Notes: a model not told the origin generated them from the letters alone. A stretch of 64,000 nucleotides of DNA from Nocardia rosealba (GCF_020216065.1 NZ_JAIWNA010000001.1:818505-882504), one strand, 5' to 3'. Counted from the first letter of the stretch, positions 33,718-42,420 are shown. Made by a program: numbers and translations.

Positions 33718-34671
33718 TTATCGTAAGTCGTCTATCGATACGGGCTGGATTGCTTCCCGCAGGAAGTCCGCGAGTTCGCGCAGCGCGAGCGCGGCCTCGG
33801 CGACCAGCGCGGCCTGCAGTTGCGCGACGTGCCAAAGGCCGCGGGTTTCGGTGAAACGGACGTGCACGCCCGCTCCACGCAGGGCCGAGACGAGCGTGCG
33901 GCACTGGTCGTGCAGAAGTTCGCTCACATCGACCTGCACATAGGTGGGTGGCAGGCCGATCAGGTTGCCCGACAGCGGGGCGTAACCCGCTGTGGTGGCG
34001 TCGCCGTCGCCGAGGTAGTGGGCGGCGCACAGTCGCGACCACGCCCGGTTGATCACCAGGTCACGGTCGCGGCTCGGCGGGTCGGTGGGGTCGACCCACG
34101 GTGCGATGAGCCCGAGCGCGGCCGGGGTCATCTTGTGGCGTTCGATCAGCCGCTGGGCCAGCGCGAGCGCGAGTCCACCGCCCGCCGAATCGCCGGCCAG
34201 ACAGATCTGATCCGGCTGGTAGCCGACGTTGTTCACCAGATCGAGGAACGCGGCCTCGGCGTCGTCGAGGCCGGCCGGGAAGGGGTGCTCGGGCGCCAGC
34301 CGGTAGTCCAGCGAGTACACCGCACAGCAACTCTCCAGCGCCAGCCTGGCGACCAGGGAGCGGTGGGTGGCCAGCGAACCGACCACGTAACCGCCGCCGT
34401 GCAGGTACAGGATCGCGCCCGCCGCGCGCTCCGGCGGGACGGCCCGGGTACGCGAACCCGGGATCGCGATCTCGGCGATCACCCGCTCGGCGGGGCGCCC
34501 ACCCAGCTGCAACTGCTGCACGACGGCGCCGTCGGGCATGAACTGCAGCCGGGAGGACACGTCGAGCAGGGTGCGCTGCACGGCGACGGGCAGTCGCGCG
34601 TGCAGCGTCACCCGGAACACCGGATCGAGCAGCGCGCGAACCACCGGCAGCGGAATCTTGAACTCGCGCAT
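33718..34671 (-). CDS. Alpha/beta hydrolase, hormone-sensitive-lipase type esterase
   Basis: 317 residues. Oxyanion motif LYLHGGGYVVGS (about 90-101) and nucleophile elbow GDSAGGG (Ser about 165) define the HSL/LipR class; the likely catalytic His is in GLWHVAQL near the C-terminus. ATG at 34671 with AGGAAA upstream, 25 bp after the SDR gene. Its pairing with an SDR and a flavin monooxygenase resembles the mymA operon of M. tuberculosis (mymA, lipR, sadH). It could hydrolyse the ester made by the monooxygenase. Confidence 0.88.
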   Translation of the reverse strand: MREFKIPLPVVRALLDPVFRVTLHARLPVAVQRTLLDVSSRLQFMPDGAVVQQLQLGGRPAERVIAEIAIPGSRTRAVPPERAAGAILYLHGGGYVVGSLATHRSLVARLALESCCAVYSLDYRLAPEHPFPAGLDDAEAAFLDLVNNVGYQPDQICLAGDSAGGGLALALAQRLIERHKMTPAALGLIAPWVDPTDPPSRDRDLVINRAWSRLCAAHYLGDGDATTAGYAPLSGNLIGLPPTYVQVDVSELLHDQCRTLVSALRGAGVHVRFTETRGLWHVAQLQAALVAEAALALRELADFLREAIQPVSIDDLR

Positions 34672-34696
34672 GGCGTTTTCCTGGATCTCGAGAGGG

Positions 34697-35530
34697 TCAG
34701 TGCGGCATGAAGCGGCCGTTGACAGCGGCCGAGATCCGGTTGTAGCCCGAAGCCAGGAAGCGCACGCTCACGTCGAGCACCTTGGCCTCCCAGCCGATCA
34801 GCACGCGCGCGTGACCCTTGCGCACACCCTCGGTGATGGTCTGCGCGGCCATCTCCGGGCTGTGGATCGCCAGGTACTTGTCGAACAGCGACGCGGTGTT
34901 GGCCTTGTCGATGCCCTCGGCGTAGGTGGCGTTGCGGGCGACGGCGGTCTTGATGCCGCCGGGATGCACGCAGGTGACCTGCACGGGCGTCTTCGAGACC
35001 TTCATCTCCTGGTACAGCGCCTCGGTGAAGCCGCGCACCGCGAACTTGGCCGAGTTGTAGGCCGCCTGGCCCGGCACGGTGACCAGACCGAACAGGCTCG
35101 ACACGTTGACCACGTGGCCGTCACCGGACTCGATCAGCATCGGCAGGAACGCCTTGGTGCCGTTGACGACACCCCAGAAGTCCACGTCCATGATGCGTTC
35201 GATGTCTTTGAACTCGGTCTTCACCACGTCGCCGTGGTAGGCGATGCCCGCGTTGTTGTACACCTGGTGCACCACGCCGAAGTGCTGCTTCACCGAGTCG
35301 GCGTAGACCAGGAAAGCCTCGCGCTCGGCCACGTTGAGCCGGTCGGACTTCACCTGCGCGCCCAGTGCCTCGCACAGCCGGACGGTCTCGGCCAGGCCTT
35401 CGGTGTCGATATCGCTCAGTGCCAGCTTGGCGCCGCGCTTGGCCAGGTTCTCGGCCAGCGCGCGCCCGATGCCGGAGCCGGCACCGGTGATCACACATAC
35501 CTTGTTCGTGAAGTAAGCATCTTTGCTCAC
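34697..35530 (-). CDS. Short-chain dehydrogenase/reductase (SadH-like)
   Basis: 277 residues. Cofactor motif CVITGAGSGIGRALAENLAKRG near the start, NNAGIAYHG, the catalytic Ser in NVSSLFG and Tyr-x3-Lys in AYNSAKFAV. GTG start at 35530 overlaps the monooxygenase stop (GTGA). An alcohol-to-ketone oxidation before Baeyer-Villiger insertion, or the reverse after it, would fit the operon. Confidence 0.9.
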   Translation of the reverse strand: MSKDAYFTNKVCVITGAGSGIGRALAENLAKRGAKLALSDIDTEGLAETVRLCEALGAQVKSDRLNVAEREAFLVYADSVKQHFGVVHQVYNNAGIAYHGDVVKTEFKDIERIMDVDFWGVVNGTKAFLPMLIESGDGHVVNVSSLFGLVTVPGQAAYNSAKFAVRGFTEALYQEMKVSKTPVQVTCVHPGGIKTAVARNATYAEGIDKANTASLFDKYLAIHSPEMAAQTITEGVRKGHARVLIGWEAKVLDVSVRFLASGYNRISAAVNGRFMPH

Positions 35531-37080
35531 TGTGCTGCCACCACTTTCAGATCGGCGCCGGGGGCGTCTGCGGTTGTCGTATTGTAGGCGGAAACGTCGA
35601 AATGCTTTGTGATCCTGCGGAATTCGAACGTGAAGTCCGGCCACAGGGTGGTGTTGTTGCCGTGCTTGTCGAGGTACCAGCTGGCGCAGCCGCCGGTATT
35701 CCAGACCGACTTGGCGAGCTTGTTCTGCAAGCCGGTGTTGTACTCGCGCAGAATGTCTTCGCGTACCTCGACAGTTTTCAGGCCGAGTTTGTCGATGGTA
35801 GCCAGGGCATCGCTGACGTAATTGATCTGCGATTCGATCATGTACACCATCGAGGTGTGCCCCAGGCCCACATTCGGGCCGACCAGGAAGAACATATTCG
35901 GGAAGTTCGCGATCGCCGAACCCTTGTAGGCCTGCTGGCCGATCTCGTCGAACACCTCCGACAGGGTGCGCCCGTCGCGGCCGACGATGTTGTTGTAGGT
36001 CGGCGAATCGGTGACGTGGAAGCCGGTGGCCACGATCAGGGCGTCGATCTCGCGCTCGGTGCCGTCCTCGGTGACGATCGAGCCCGGCTTCACCTCGGCG
36101 ATGCCGTCGGTGATCACGTCGACATTGTCGCGATCGAGCGCCGGGTAGTACTCGTTGGAGATCAGCATGCGCTTGCAGCCGATCCGGTAGTTCGGGGTGA
36201 CCTTCTTGCGCAGTTCGGGGTCGCGGATCTCGAGCTGCAGCTTGGCGCGCGAGAGGGCTTCGAAGCCCTTCATCAGCACCGGGAACTTGGCCAGGCCGAC
36301 GACCTGGGTCTCGCGCGCGGCGTAGATGGCGGCGCGGCTGAGGCGCTGCACGCCCGGAATGTGCTTGAACGCCAGGCGTTCCGGCAGCAGGTAGGGGCGG
36401 TCCATCCGCGGCAGCAGCCAGGGGGCGGTGCGCTGGTAGACGTCGAGGGTGGCGACCTTGTCCGCGATGGCGGGCACGATCTGGATCGCCGAGGCGCCGG
36501 TGCCGATCACGGCGACGCGCTTGCCGGTGAGGTCGGCGTCGTGGTTCCACTGCGCGGAGTGGAAGATCTCGCCCTCGAACTCGTTGATGCCCTTGATGTC
36601 GGGCAGCGCGGGCTCGCAGAGGGCGCCGACCGCGCTGACGACGGTGTCGGCGGTGAATTCGCCCTGCGTGGAGCTGATCTCCCAGCGGCTGGTCTCGTTG
36701 TTCCAGTGCACGCGGCGCACGTCGCAGTCGAAGACGTGCCGGTCGAGCACGTCGTAGCGCTCCGCGACGCTCTTGATGTAGGCCTGGATCTCGCCCTGGC
36801 GCGAGAACGAGCGGGTCCAGTCCGGGTTCAGCGCGAAGGAGTACGAGTACAGGTGCGAAGGCACGTCGCAGGCGGCGCCCGGATAGGTGTTGTCACGCCA
36901 GGTGCCGCCGACCTCGCTGCCCCGCTCGAGCACGAGGAAGTCCTCGCGACCCTGCTGGGACAGGCGGATGGCCAGGCCGAGACCGGCGAAACCGCTGCCG
37001 ATGATGATCGTCTTCACGTGGCGGGCGCGGTTGTCGACGGTTCGGGGTTCGACAACGTTGTCTGTAACCTTGCGACTCAT
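35527..37080 (-). CDS. Flavin-containing (Baeyer-Villiger type) monooxygenase
   Basis: 517 residues. First Rossmann motif GSGFAGLG (28-35), second VIGTGASA (about 191-198), and between them the Baeyer-Villiger fingerprint FEGEIFHSAQW (168-178, FxGxxxHxxxW). Uses FAD, NADPH and O2 to insert oxygen next to a ketone; related to MymA and EthA of mycobacteria. First gene of an operon with an SDR and an esterase. Its promoter is unusually clear and overlaps repeats likely bound by the divergent TetR protein. Confidence 0.92.
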   Translation of the reverse strand: MSRKVTDNVVEPRTVDNRARHVKTIIIGSGFAGLGLAIRLSQQGREDFLVLERGSEVGGTWRDNTYPGAACDVPSHLYSYSFALNPDWTRSFSRQGEIQAYIKSVAERYDVLDRHVFDCDVRRVHWNNETSRWEISSTQGEFTADTVVSAVGALCEPALPDIKGINEFEGEIFHSAQWNHDADLTGKRVAVIGTGASAIQIVPAIADKVATLDVYQRTAPWLLPRMDRPYLLPERLAFKHIPGVQRLSRAAIYAARETQVVGLAKFPVLMKGFEALSRAKLQLEIRDPELRKKVTPNYRIGCKRMLISNEYYPALDRDNVDVITDGIAEVKPGSIVTEDGTEREIDALIVATGFHVTDSPTYNNIVGRDGRTLSEVFDEIGQQAYKGSAIANFPNMFFLVGPNVGLGHTSMVYMIESQINYVSDALATIDKLGLKTVEVREDILREYNTGLQNKLAKSVWNTGGCASWYLDKHGNNTTLWPDFTFEFRRITKHFDVSAYNTTTADAPGADLKVVAAQ

Positions 37081-37087
37081 GTAATGC

Positions 37088-37116
37088 AGACTACGTCGCT
37101 ATTGAGCCGGAGTCAA
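37088..37116 (-). promoter_or_regulatory. Promoter of the monooxygenase operon, leaderless
   Basis: Minus-strand -35 TTGACT (37116-37111), 17-bp spacer, -10 TAGTCT (37093-37088), then 7 nt to the ATG at 37080. One of the few places in the window with both hexamers near consensus. Confidence 0.72.
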
Positions 37117-37128
37117 CAGCTATTGAGC
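37098..37128. promoter_or_regulatory. Direct repeats overlapping the divergent promoter, likely TetR operator
   Basis: GCTATTGAGC occurs at 37098-37107 and 37119-37128, 21 bp apart (two helical turns). The first lies between the -35 and -10 of the monooxygenase operon, the second beyond its -35 and on a possible -35 of the TetR gene. The intervening TTGAGCCGGAGTCAA is an imperfect palindrome. Confidence 0.5.
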
Positions 37129-37157
37129 ATAGTTCAGTAGTGGCTAGGATGGTCGAT

Positions 37158-37784
37158 GTGAGTAGCAGAAGTTCGGGAGCGACCAAGCGTGTCCGGCTCG
37201 GCCCGGAGGAGCGGCGACTGCAGCTGATCCACCTCGGCGCCGAGATGCTGGCCGATCGACCGCTCGAGGACATCTCGGTCGACGACATCGCCAAGCAGGC
37301 GGGCATCTCACGGGGTCTGCTGTTCCACTACTTCGCCTCCAAGCAGGAGTTCCACGAGGCGATCGCGCGGCACGTGAGCACCGAGTTCTACACCGCCGTG
37401 ATGCCCGACCGCGAGTTGTCGCTGTTCGACATGCTGCGCGATTCGATCGAACGGTTCGTCGACTACGCCATCGGCCATTCCGCGGCCTACCACTCGGTGT
37501 TGCGCGGACCCGCCAGCCGCACCCCCGACATGACCGACTACGTCAACGAGACCCGCGGCGCCATCGCCGATCTCATCGTCAGCGAACTGCCGCTGCCGCC
37601 CGACGACCCCGACCTGGCGCGACTCACCCTCGCGATCCGCGGCTGGATCGCGTTCGTGGAGGAGACGATTCTGACCTGGATGGTCGAAAAGCCCATCAGC
37701 CGTGAACACTTGGTGGACTTGCTGGTGGAATCCCTCCCGGCGCTGGCCTTGAGTCCCGCGTTGATCACCGCGCTGCGAGGCTGA
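37158..37784 (+). CDS. TetR-family regulator of the monooxygenase operon
   Basis: 208 residues from the GTG at 37158, chosen because TAGGAT (37145-37150) ends 7 nt before it; starts at 37140 or 37149 remain possible. N-terminal helix-turn-helix ISVDDIAKQAGISRGLLFHYFASK (about 38-61), a close match to TetR; the C-terminal ligand domain has no close assignment. Divergent from the monooxygenase across 77 bp with shared repeats, so it is the probable repressor of that operon. Confidence 0.87.
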   Translation: MSSRSSGATKRVRLGPEERRLQLIHLGAEMLADRPLEDISVDDIAKQAGISRGLLFHYFASKQEFHEAIARHVSTEFYTAVMPDRELSLFDMLRDSIERFVDYAIGHSAAYHSVLRGPASRTPDMTDYVNETRGAIADLIVSELPLPPDDPDLARLTLAIRGWIAFVEETILTWMVEKPISREHLVDLLVESLPALALSPALITALRG

Positions 37785-37787
37785 GTT

Positions 37788-38288
37788 CTACTGCCCTCGG
37801 AACTCGAGGTGGACTATCCGGAGTTCGGCGGTTCGCTCGTCCACTATCACATCGCGGATCATGGAATCGCCCTCCTTCGAGACGAAAAGATCCTGCGCTT
37901 TCACCACGTTCGGTGAGGTCTCCAACGATGGTCCCGCGATCACCGCATCGAGATCAGGGTCGATCGAATACCTCTTCTCGAATGGTGCGCTGTACTTCGA
38001 CTGCTCCAGCATCCAAGCCAAGCCGGTCGGTGAGGTCTCGACAACGAGATTGTATGTGGGGTCGTCGAGGGCTTGTTTCCGTACGAGTAACACCTCGCCC
38101 TCCGGGGGCAACGACCAGTCCCCGAATTCCGTGGCTTCTGCTACGAGTTCGGGGCTGGCCGACGAGATGGGAGGCTCCTGTTCCCGAACGACGACCGGTC
38201 CGGTGCATCCGGCTACCGACAGTCCGATAATGACAGTCGCGAACATCCGGTTCGAGAGCTTCGCCACGCGGGGCATTACCGCGCTCAC
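37788..38288 (-). CDS. Small lipoprotein, possible immunity lipoprotein of an ESX-type locus
   Basis: 166 residues. The lipobox Val-Ala-Gly-Cys (about residue 28) follows a hydrophobic segment; the mature domain is acidic and ends VHLEFRGQ. I do not recognise a family. The GTG at 38288 overlaps the stop of the upstream gene (GTGA), so it is made together with that protein. In polymorphic toxin loci an outer-face lipoprotein can be the immunity partner; here that is a hypothesis from position only. Confidence 0.72.
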   Translation of the reverse strand: MSAVMPRVAKLSNRMFATVIIGLSVAGCTGPVVVREQEPPISSASPELVAEATEFGDWSLPPEGEVLLVRKQALDDPTYNLVVETSPTGLAWMLEQSKYSAPFEKRYSIDPDLDAVIAGPSLETSPNVVKAQDLFVSKEGDSMIRDVIVDERTAELRIVHLEFRGQ

Positions 38289-39004
38289 CGGCTTGGGTCC
38301 GATCGCGTGCCGCCGCGCCCCCCGGCTGGCCCCGGCAGGTCGAGTGTTCCCGTAACGGGCAGCTCGCCCTCGAACTGCTGGGCGGTCGACGTGCCGTACT
38401 GATCGAATTCCTTGGCCAGACCCGCCGTGTGCAACGCGCCCATCCGAGCGTCGGTGATTTCGATTCCCAAGATTTCGACGGCCTTTCCGCCATCCCAGTT
38501 GTACCGATCAAACAGGTGTACCTGATAACTCATCGAAATGCGAGGTCGGCCGCCGGATTCCGCCGGTGTCGTTGTTACGACGCCGGTTGCGGAGACCTCG
38601 ACCCCGGCCATCGCGAGGAACCAGTCCTGACTCGCCTCCTGGCTGATGTAGTAGTCCAGCCACTCGGAGGTGAACGCGACGGTCTGGTTATGGTTGGCCG
38701 GGTTGTTGGCGACCTGGCTGACCGCGTGTGTGACGACCTTGTCTGCCCAATCCTTCAGTCCGGGTAGATCGTTCATGGCTTCATCCGGGCTGATCGTGAA
38801 ATCGTCGCCGGAATTGGCGAGGTAGTGGCGCATGCCTGCCGCCGCGTGAGTGAGGCCGGCGGCGTCGGCCGCCAGCTGTGCGCGCAAGGCGACGTTGAAG
38901 AAGATGAGATCGTCTGCGCGGCTGTAGATTGGCTGCGAACCGTGGCCGCCCGCCCCGGAGTCGGGCTTCGGCGGGGTCGGCATAGGCGGGATCTGTGGTG
39001 ACAT
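38285..39004 (-). CDS. Possible secreted effector of an ESX-type locus
   Basis: 239 residues, ATG at 39004 with AAGGA upstream. A Pro-rich start, a helical middle, then a domain with FDRYNWDGGKAVEILG followed by ITDARMGALHTAGLAKEFD, and a Gly/Arg-rich end. From memory this Tyr-Asn-Trp-Asp-Gly-Gly pattern recurs at the C-terminus of secreted toxin-like proteins of Actinobacteria, which I cannot verify here. No signal peptide. Placed between a WXG-type protein and a lipoprotein with coupled translation. Confidence 0.62.
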   Translation of the reverse strand: MSPQIPPMPTPPKPDSGAGGHGSQPIYSRADDLIFFNVALRAQLAADAAGLTHAAAGMRHYLANSGDDFTISPDEAMNDLPGLKDWADKVVTHAVSQVANNPANHNQTVAFTSEWLDYYISQEASQDWFLAMAGVEVSATGVVTTTPAESGGRPRISMSYQVHLFDRYNWDGGKAVEILGIEITDARMGALHTAGLAKEFDQYGTSTAQQFEGELPVTGTLDLPGPAGGRGGTRSDPSR

Positions 39005-39049
39005 CGGAGTCCTTCATGCTGCGAGTTCTGGTGGGTCGATGGGCTGATG

Positions 39050-40159
39050 TCACACGCGGTCGTCGCCGCTCTCCTCCCACCACATCGTGTTCCCGATGCC
39101 GTAACGACGCGAACCGGGATCGGCGACCACCTTGTCCGGCAGCTCGAAATCGCCCGGGTTGTAGACCGGCGCTGTTCGCCCTGACGAGTAGTCCAGTGCG
39201 GTCGAGAGCTTGTCGAGAATGGTAATAATCGCGTTCTTGCGCGCATCCGCTGCGGTTTTCAATTCGTCTGTGCCCGTGGTGATCTGCGACTTCAGGCCTG
39301 TCGGCAGCGGATCGTTCACCTGCGCGGCCCATGCGCCGAGTGGGAAGGAGGCGTCCTGGTAGGCGATGGTCTGCAGGATTCGGCTGGTGAGATCCGTCGT
39401 CTGGTTGTAGACGAGACGTTCCAGGCACAGACCGCCGTTCTCGACGATCTTCGAGGTACTTTCCAAGTCGGTGCTGCGCACGCCCATCGTCTGCCCGAGA
39501 GTGCTCGAGGTGGCGGTGAACGACTGAGCGGCTACTCCGGTCCAGTCCGACGTCAGCCAGTTCGACCCATTGATGACGTTCTGCGCGGCGACGTAGTCGT
39601 TGGTGCCCAGCATGGCGATCCGTCTGCCGATCGTCTCGATCGACTCCCAGTCCGCGAGCAGCGGCGTGAGGTATTCCTCGGTCGGCTTGATGCCCAGCGC
39701 GACGCTCAGCGGCTCGTCATAGGGTGACAGTTGCAAGATCGTCGATGTCACCAATTGTTTCAGGGTGAACTGGTCGTCGGTGACCTCAGGGAGGTTGGGC
39801 AGTTGGATGCCGCCGAATCGGGTGGTGCCGGTGGTGTCGGGAGCCCCGGCGGCGAAATCGCCGGTAGCCGCGAGCGCTGCTGCGGATCCCTCGTCGGTGG
39901 ACTGGTACGACGTCGCCGACGTCGACAGATTCGTGCCGAGCGTGTCCATCGTGGTCGTATCGGCTTGCAGCGCGGCGGAATGCGCGCTGCTGAACTTCTC
40001 CAGCGGCCCCGTCAGGTTCGCGAGAAGTCCCGACACACCAGTCGGAAGGACGATCGCGGACGTGAAGCGGGCGGCGTTAGACGATGCGTTCGCGCCGATG
40101 TCCTGGAGGTCGAGCTGGAATCCCCTGAGTCGGGATGTGTCGACCGTTACGTTGTTCAC
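39050..40159 (-). CDS. Duplicated WXG-type (ESX substrate-like) protein
   Basis: 369 residues from the GTG at 40159 (GGAGGCAC upstream). Two helical hairpin regions (about 1-100 and 170-335) separated by a Gly/Thr-rich linker; the second has a Trp-Thr-Gly turn in SDWTGVAAQSF. No signal peptide. This is the make-up of type VII secretion substrates that fold as their own dimer. First gene of a leftward group with the effector-like protein (45 bp gap) and lipoprotein. Function unknown. Confidence 0.7.
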   Translation of the reverse strand: MNNVTVDTSRLRGFQLDLQDIGANASSNAARFTSAIVLPTGVSGLLANLTGPLEKFSSAHSAALQADTTTMDTLGTNLSTSATSYQSTDEGSAAALAATGDFAAGAPDTTGTTRFGGIQLPNLPEVTDDQFTLKQLVTSTILQLSPYDEPLSVALGIKPTEEYLTPLLADWESIETIGRRIAMLGTNDYVAAQNVINGSNWLTSDWTGVAAQSFTATSSTLGQTMGVRSTDLESTSKIVENGGLCLERLVYNQTTDLTSRILQTIAYQDASFPLGAWAAQVNDPLPTGLKSQITTGTDELKTAADARKNAIITILDKLSTALDYSSGRTAPVYNPGDFELPDKVVADPGSRRYGIGNTMWWEESGDDRV

Positions 40160-40267
40160 AGTGCCTCCGAAGCTGGACGGAGACAGGTCTGAACAATGTT
40201 GCATCGCAAGGACACTGGGCCCACCCCCCTATAGATCTCGCAGCGATACTAAGCCATGATCGCTCCG

Positions 40268-40852
40268 TCAGTCGGAGCTCTTGTGGCGGGCGCGGAAGTG
40301 GGCGCGTTCGCCCTGTTTGCCGAACAGGCTGAGGAACTCGACGGGCTGGTTGTCGGCCGCGCCGAACCAGTGCGGGACGTGGGTGTCGAATTCGGCTGCC
40401 TCGCCGGGGGTGAGGACGATATCGTGGTCGCCGAGGATCAGGCGTAGACGGCCGTTGAGAACGTAGAGCCATTCGTAGCCCTCATGTGTTTGGGGTGTGT
40501 CGGGCCGGTCGCGTGCGCCCGGGGGGATGACGATCTTGTAGGCCTGGATACCGCCCGCGCGTTTGGTGAGCGGGAGCATCGTCATGCCGTGCCTGGTCAC
40601 CGGGCGTAGGTGGATGCGTGGGTCGCCGGTGGGTGGGGCGTCGACTAGTTCGTCGAGGGTCACGCCGTGGGCCTTGGCCAGGGGGAGCAGCAGTTCCAGG
40701 GTGGGTTTGCGGTCGCCCGATTCCAGGCGCGACAGGGTGCTCACCGAGATCCCGGTCTCGGTGGACAGGTCGGCGAGGGTGGTCTGGCGCTGTTTGCGCA
40801 GGGCGCGCAGACGGGGGCCGACCGAGTCGAGGGTCTGTTCGAGGTCGTCCAT
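40268..40852 (-). CDS. XRE-family regulator with cupin domain
   Basis: 194 residues from the ATG at 40852. N-terminal helix-turn-helix (about 14-70: TTLADLSTETGISVSTLSRLE) and C-terminal cupin (about 110-180: HEGYEWLYVLNGRLRLILGD, then TPGEAAEFDTHVPHWF) with possible metal-binding His residues. A small-molecule-sensing repressor. Divergent from the oxidoreductase gene with a strong palindrome between them, so it likely controls that gene and itself. Confidence 0.88.
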   Translation of the reverse strand: MDDLEQTLDSVGPRLRALRKQRQTTLADLSTETGISVSTLSRLESGDRKPTLELLLPLAKAHGVTLDELVDAPPTGDPRIHLRPVTRHGMTMLPLTKRAGGIQAYKIVIPPGARDRPDTPQTHEGYEWLYVLNGRLRLILGDHDIVLTPGEAAEFDTHVPHWFGAADNQPVEFLSLFGKQGERAHFRARHKSSD

Positions 40853-40860
40853 GCCAACCA

Positions 40861-40879
40861 GTTTGCCATAGCGGCAAAC
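40861..40879. promoter_or_regulatory. Palindromic operator GTTTGCC-N5-GGCAAAC
   Basis: Perfect 7-bp arms with a 5-bp spacer, 8 bp upstream of the XRE-cupin start and 56 bp from the divergent oxidoreductase start; an extra half-site-like GCTTGCC follows at about 40882. Best explained as the regulator's operator. Confidence 0.6.
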
Positions 40880-40934
40880 ATGCTTGCCAGTTTTTCGTCC
40901 GTTGGTGCACTGTGAATTCCCGAAGGAGGTCGAC

Positions 40935-41948
40935 ATGACAGAGCTGAACGAGTCCTACGACGTGGTGGTGATCGGCGGGGGTGCCGCCGGGCTGAACGGT
41001 GCGTTGATGCTTGCGCGGCAGCGGCGATCGGTGCTGGTGATCGATGCCGGTGCGCCGCGCAATGCGCCCGCCGACGGGGTGCACGGGCTGCTGGGGCGGG
41101 AGGGGATGCCGCCGCTGGAGCTGGTTGCGCTCGGACGCGAGGAGGTGCGTGGGTACGGGGGCCAAGTGGTGACCGGCGAGGTGGTCGCTGTCGACCGTGT
41201 CGGCGACTCCGCCTCCACCGATCCGTCCGGAAACGACGACGCCTCCCACGAATTCCGGGTGGAGTTGGCGGACGGCCGGTCCGTCTTCGCACGGCGGATC
41301 CTCGTCACCACCGGGCTCGCCGACGAGTTGCCGCCGATCGCCGGGCTCCGCGAACGCTGGGGGCACGACGTGCTGCACTGCCCGTACTGCCACGGCTGGG
41401 AGGTGCGCGATCAGCGGATCGCGGTCCTGGCGACCGGCCCGATGGCTGTCCATCAGGCGCTGCTGTTCACCCAGTTGACCGACGACATCGTGTTCCTGTC
41501 GCACACGGCTCCGGCGACTGACGAAGACGCGGAAAAGCTTGCCGCACGGGGTGTTCGCGTGGTCGACGGCGAGGTGGTCGAGGTGCTCGCCGACGGCGGA
41601 AAGCTGAGTGGCGTCCGGCTTGCCGACGGCAGCGTGATCGACCGGGACGCCCTGGTCGTCGGCCCCCGCTTCAGCACCCGCGCCACCTTCCTCACCGACT
41701 TCGGCCTCACCCCCGAACCCCATCCGAGCGGGGTCGGCGACCACATCCCGGCCGACCCCATGGGCCGCACCTCGGTCCCCGGCGTGTGGATCGCAGGCAA
41801 CGCCACCGACCCGATGGCTCAGGTCGGCGCCGCCGCGGCGGCTGGTGCGATGGCGGGTGCGCAGATCAACGCGGAGCTGGTGATGGTTGACACCGCCGAG
41901 GCTGTCGCGCGGCTCCGGGCTTCGGAAGGCGCCGCTGTCACTGGATGA
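40935..41948 (+). CDS. Thioredoxin reductase-like FAD/NAD(P) oxidoreductase
   Basis: 337 residues from the ATG at 40935 with a strong GAAGGAGGT site. FAD motif VVVIGGGAAGLNGALML at the start, redox-active pair in HCPYCHGWE (Cys-Pro-Tyr-Cys), and the C-terminal GVWIAGNATDPMAQVGAAAAAG. The NADPH loop is reduced (LATGPMAVHQALLF lacks a full GxGxxA), so it may belong to the low-NADPH or DDOR-like group of the thioredoxin reductase fold. Controlled probably by the divergent XRE-cupin protein. Confidence 0.87.
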   Translation: MTELNESYDVVVIGGGAAGLNGALMLARQRRSVLVIDAGAPRNAPADGVHGLLGREGMPPLELVALGREEVRGYGGQVVTGEVVAVDRVGDSASTDPSGNDDASHEFRVELADGRSVFARRILVTTGLADELPPIAGLRERWGHDVLHCPYCHGWEVRDQRIAVLATGPMAVHQALLFTQLTDDIVFLSHTAPATDEDAEKLAARGVRVVDGEVVEVLADGGKLSGVRLADGSVIDRDALVVGPRFSTRATFLTDFGLTPEPHPSGVGDHIPADPMGRTSVPGVWIAGNATDPMAQVGAAAAAGAMAGAQINAELVMVDTAEAVARLRASEGAAVTG

Positions 41949-42039
41949 GTTCCGGCCCCGGCGCATCGAACGGTGCGCCGGGACTGCTGGTCATCGGCCA
42001 TTGCCGAACGTGCAGCGGGAGCGGGCTCGTCGCCTCTGC

Positions 42040-42420
42040 TCATCGCCCACGCGAGCGTCGTGCGAGAGCTTCGTCGATGGCGCTGGTCATCAGTGCGCGT
42101 GCGTCGTCGGCGGAGATCTGGCCGACGGTGACGTGTAGGGCCAGGCCGTCGAGGAGAGCCAGCAAAGCGCTGGCTGCCTTCGTCGGCTCGGGGTGGTAGG
42201 GGAGCAGTGTCGCGATGTGGTCGCGGAAGCCTCGGCCGTTGGTTGCCAGGGTTTCGGCGATGTGGGGGCGGACCGAGGCGAAGGCCAGGTAGCCGATCAG
42301 GGTGCGGGTGTCGGCGGTGGATTCGGCGTCGGTGGGGAGGAGGGCGGTGAGGATCTGGTGCAGGCCGGGGTCGGGGCCCGCGGCGGTGATGCGCTCGCCG
42401 ATTCTGCCCGCGATGCCATC
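42040..42420 (-). pseudogene. TetR-family regulator remnant lacking its DNA-binding half
   Basis: The minus strand encodes a TetR C-terminal ligand domain (GERITAAGPDPGLHQILTAL, then SALLALLDGLALHVTVGQIS and a short end). Upstream of about residue 1 of this piece the reading turns into sequence that is clearly the reverse of a membrane-protein gene; the helix-turn-helix is absent and no ribosome site or start is convincing. It shares its broken end with the next feature. Confidence 0.62.

Noticed and set aside
32174-33943. Very long open frame opposite fadD15
   Set aside because: It is the antisense shadow of a well-supported ligase gene; composition is Gly/Val/Glu-rich without motifs.
42193-42402. 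N-terminal extension of the membrane protein remnant into the tetR region
   Set aside because: That segment is the reverse of the TetR ligand domain and is Gly/Val/Glu-rich; it is not part of a membrane protein.
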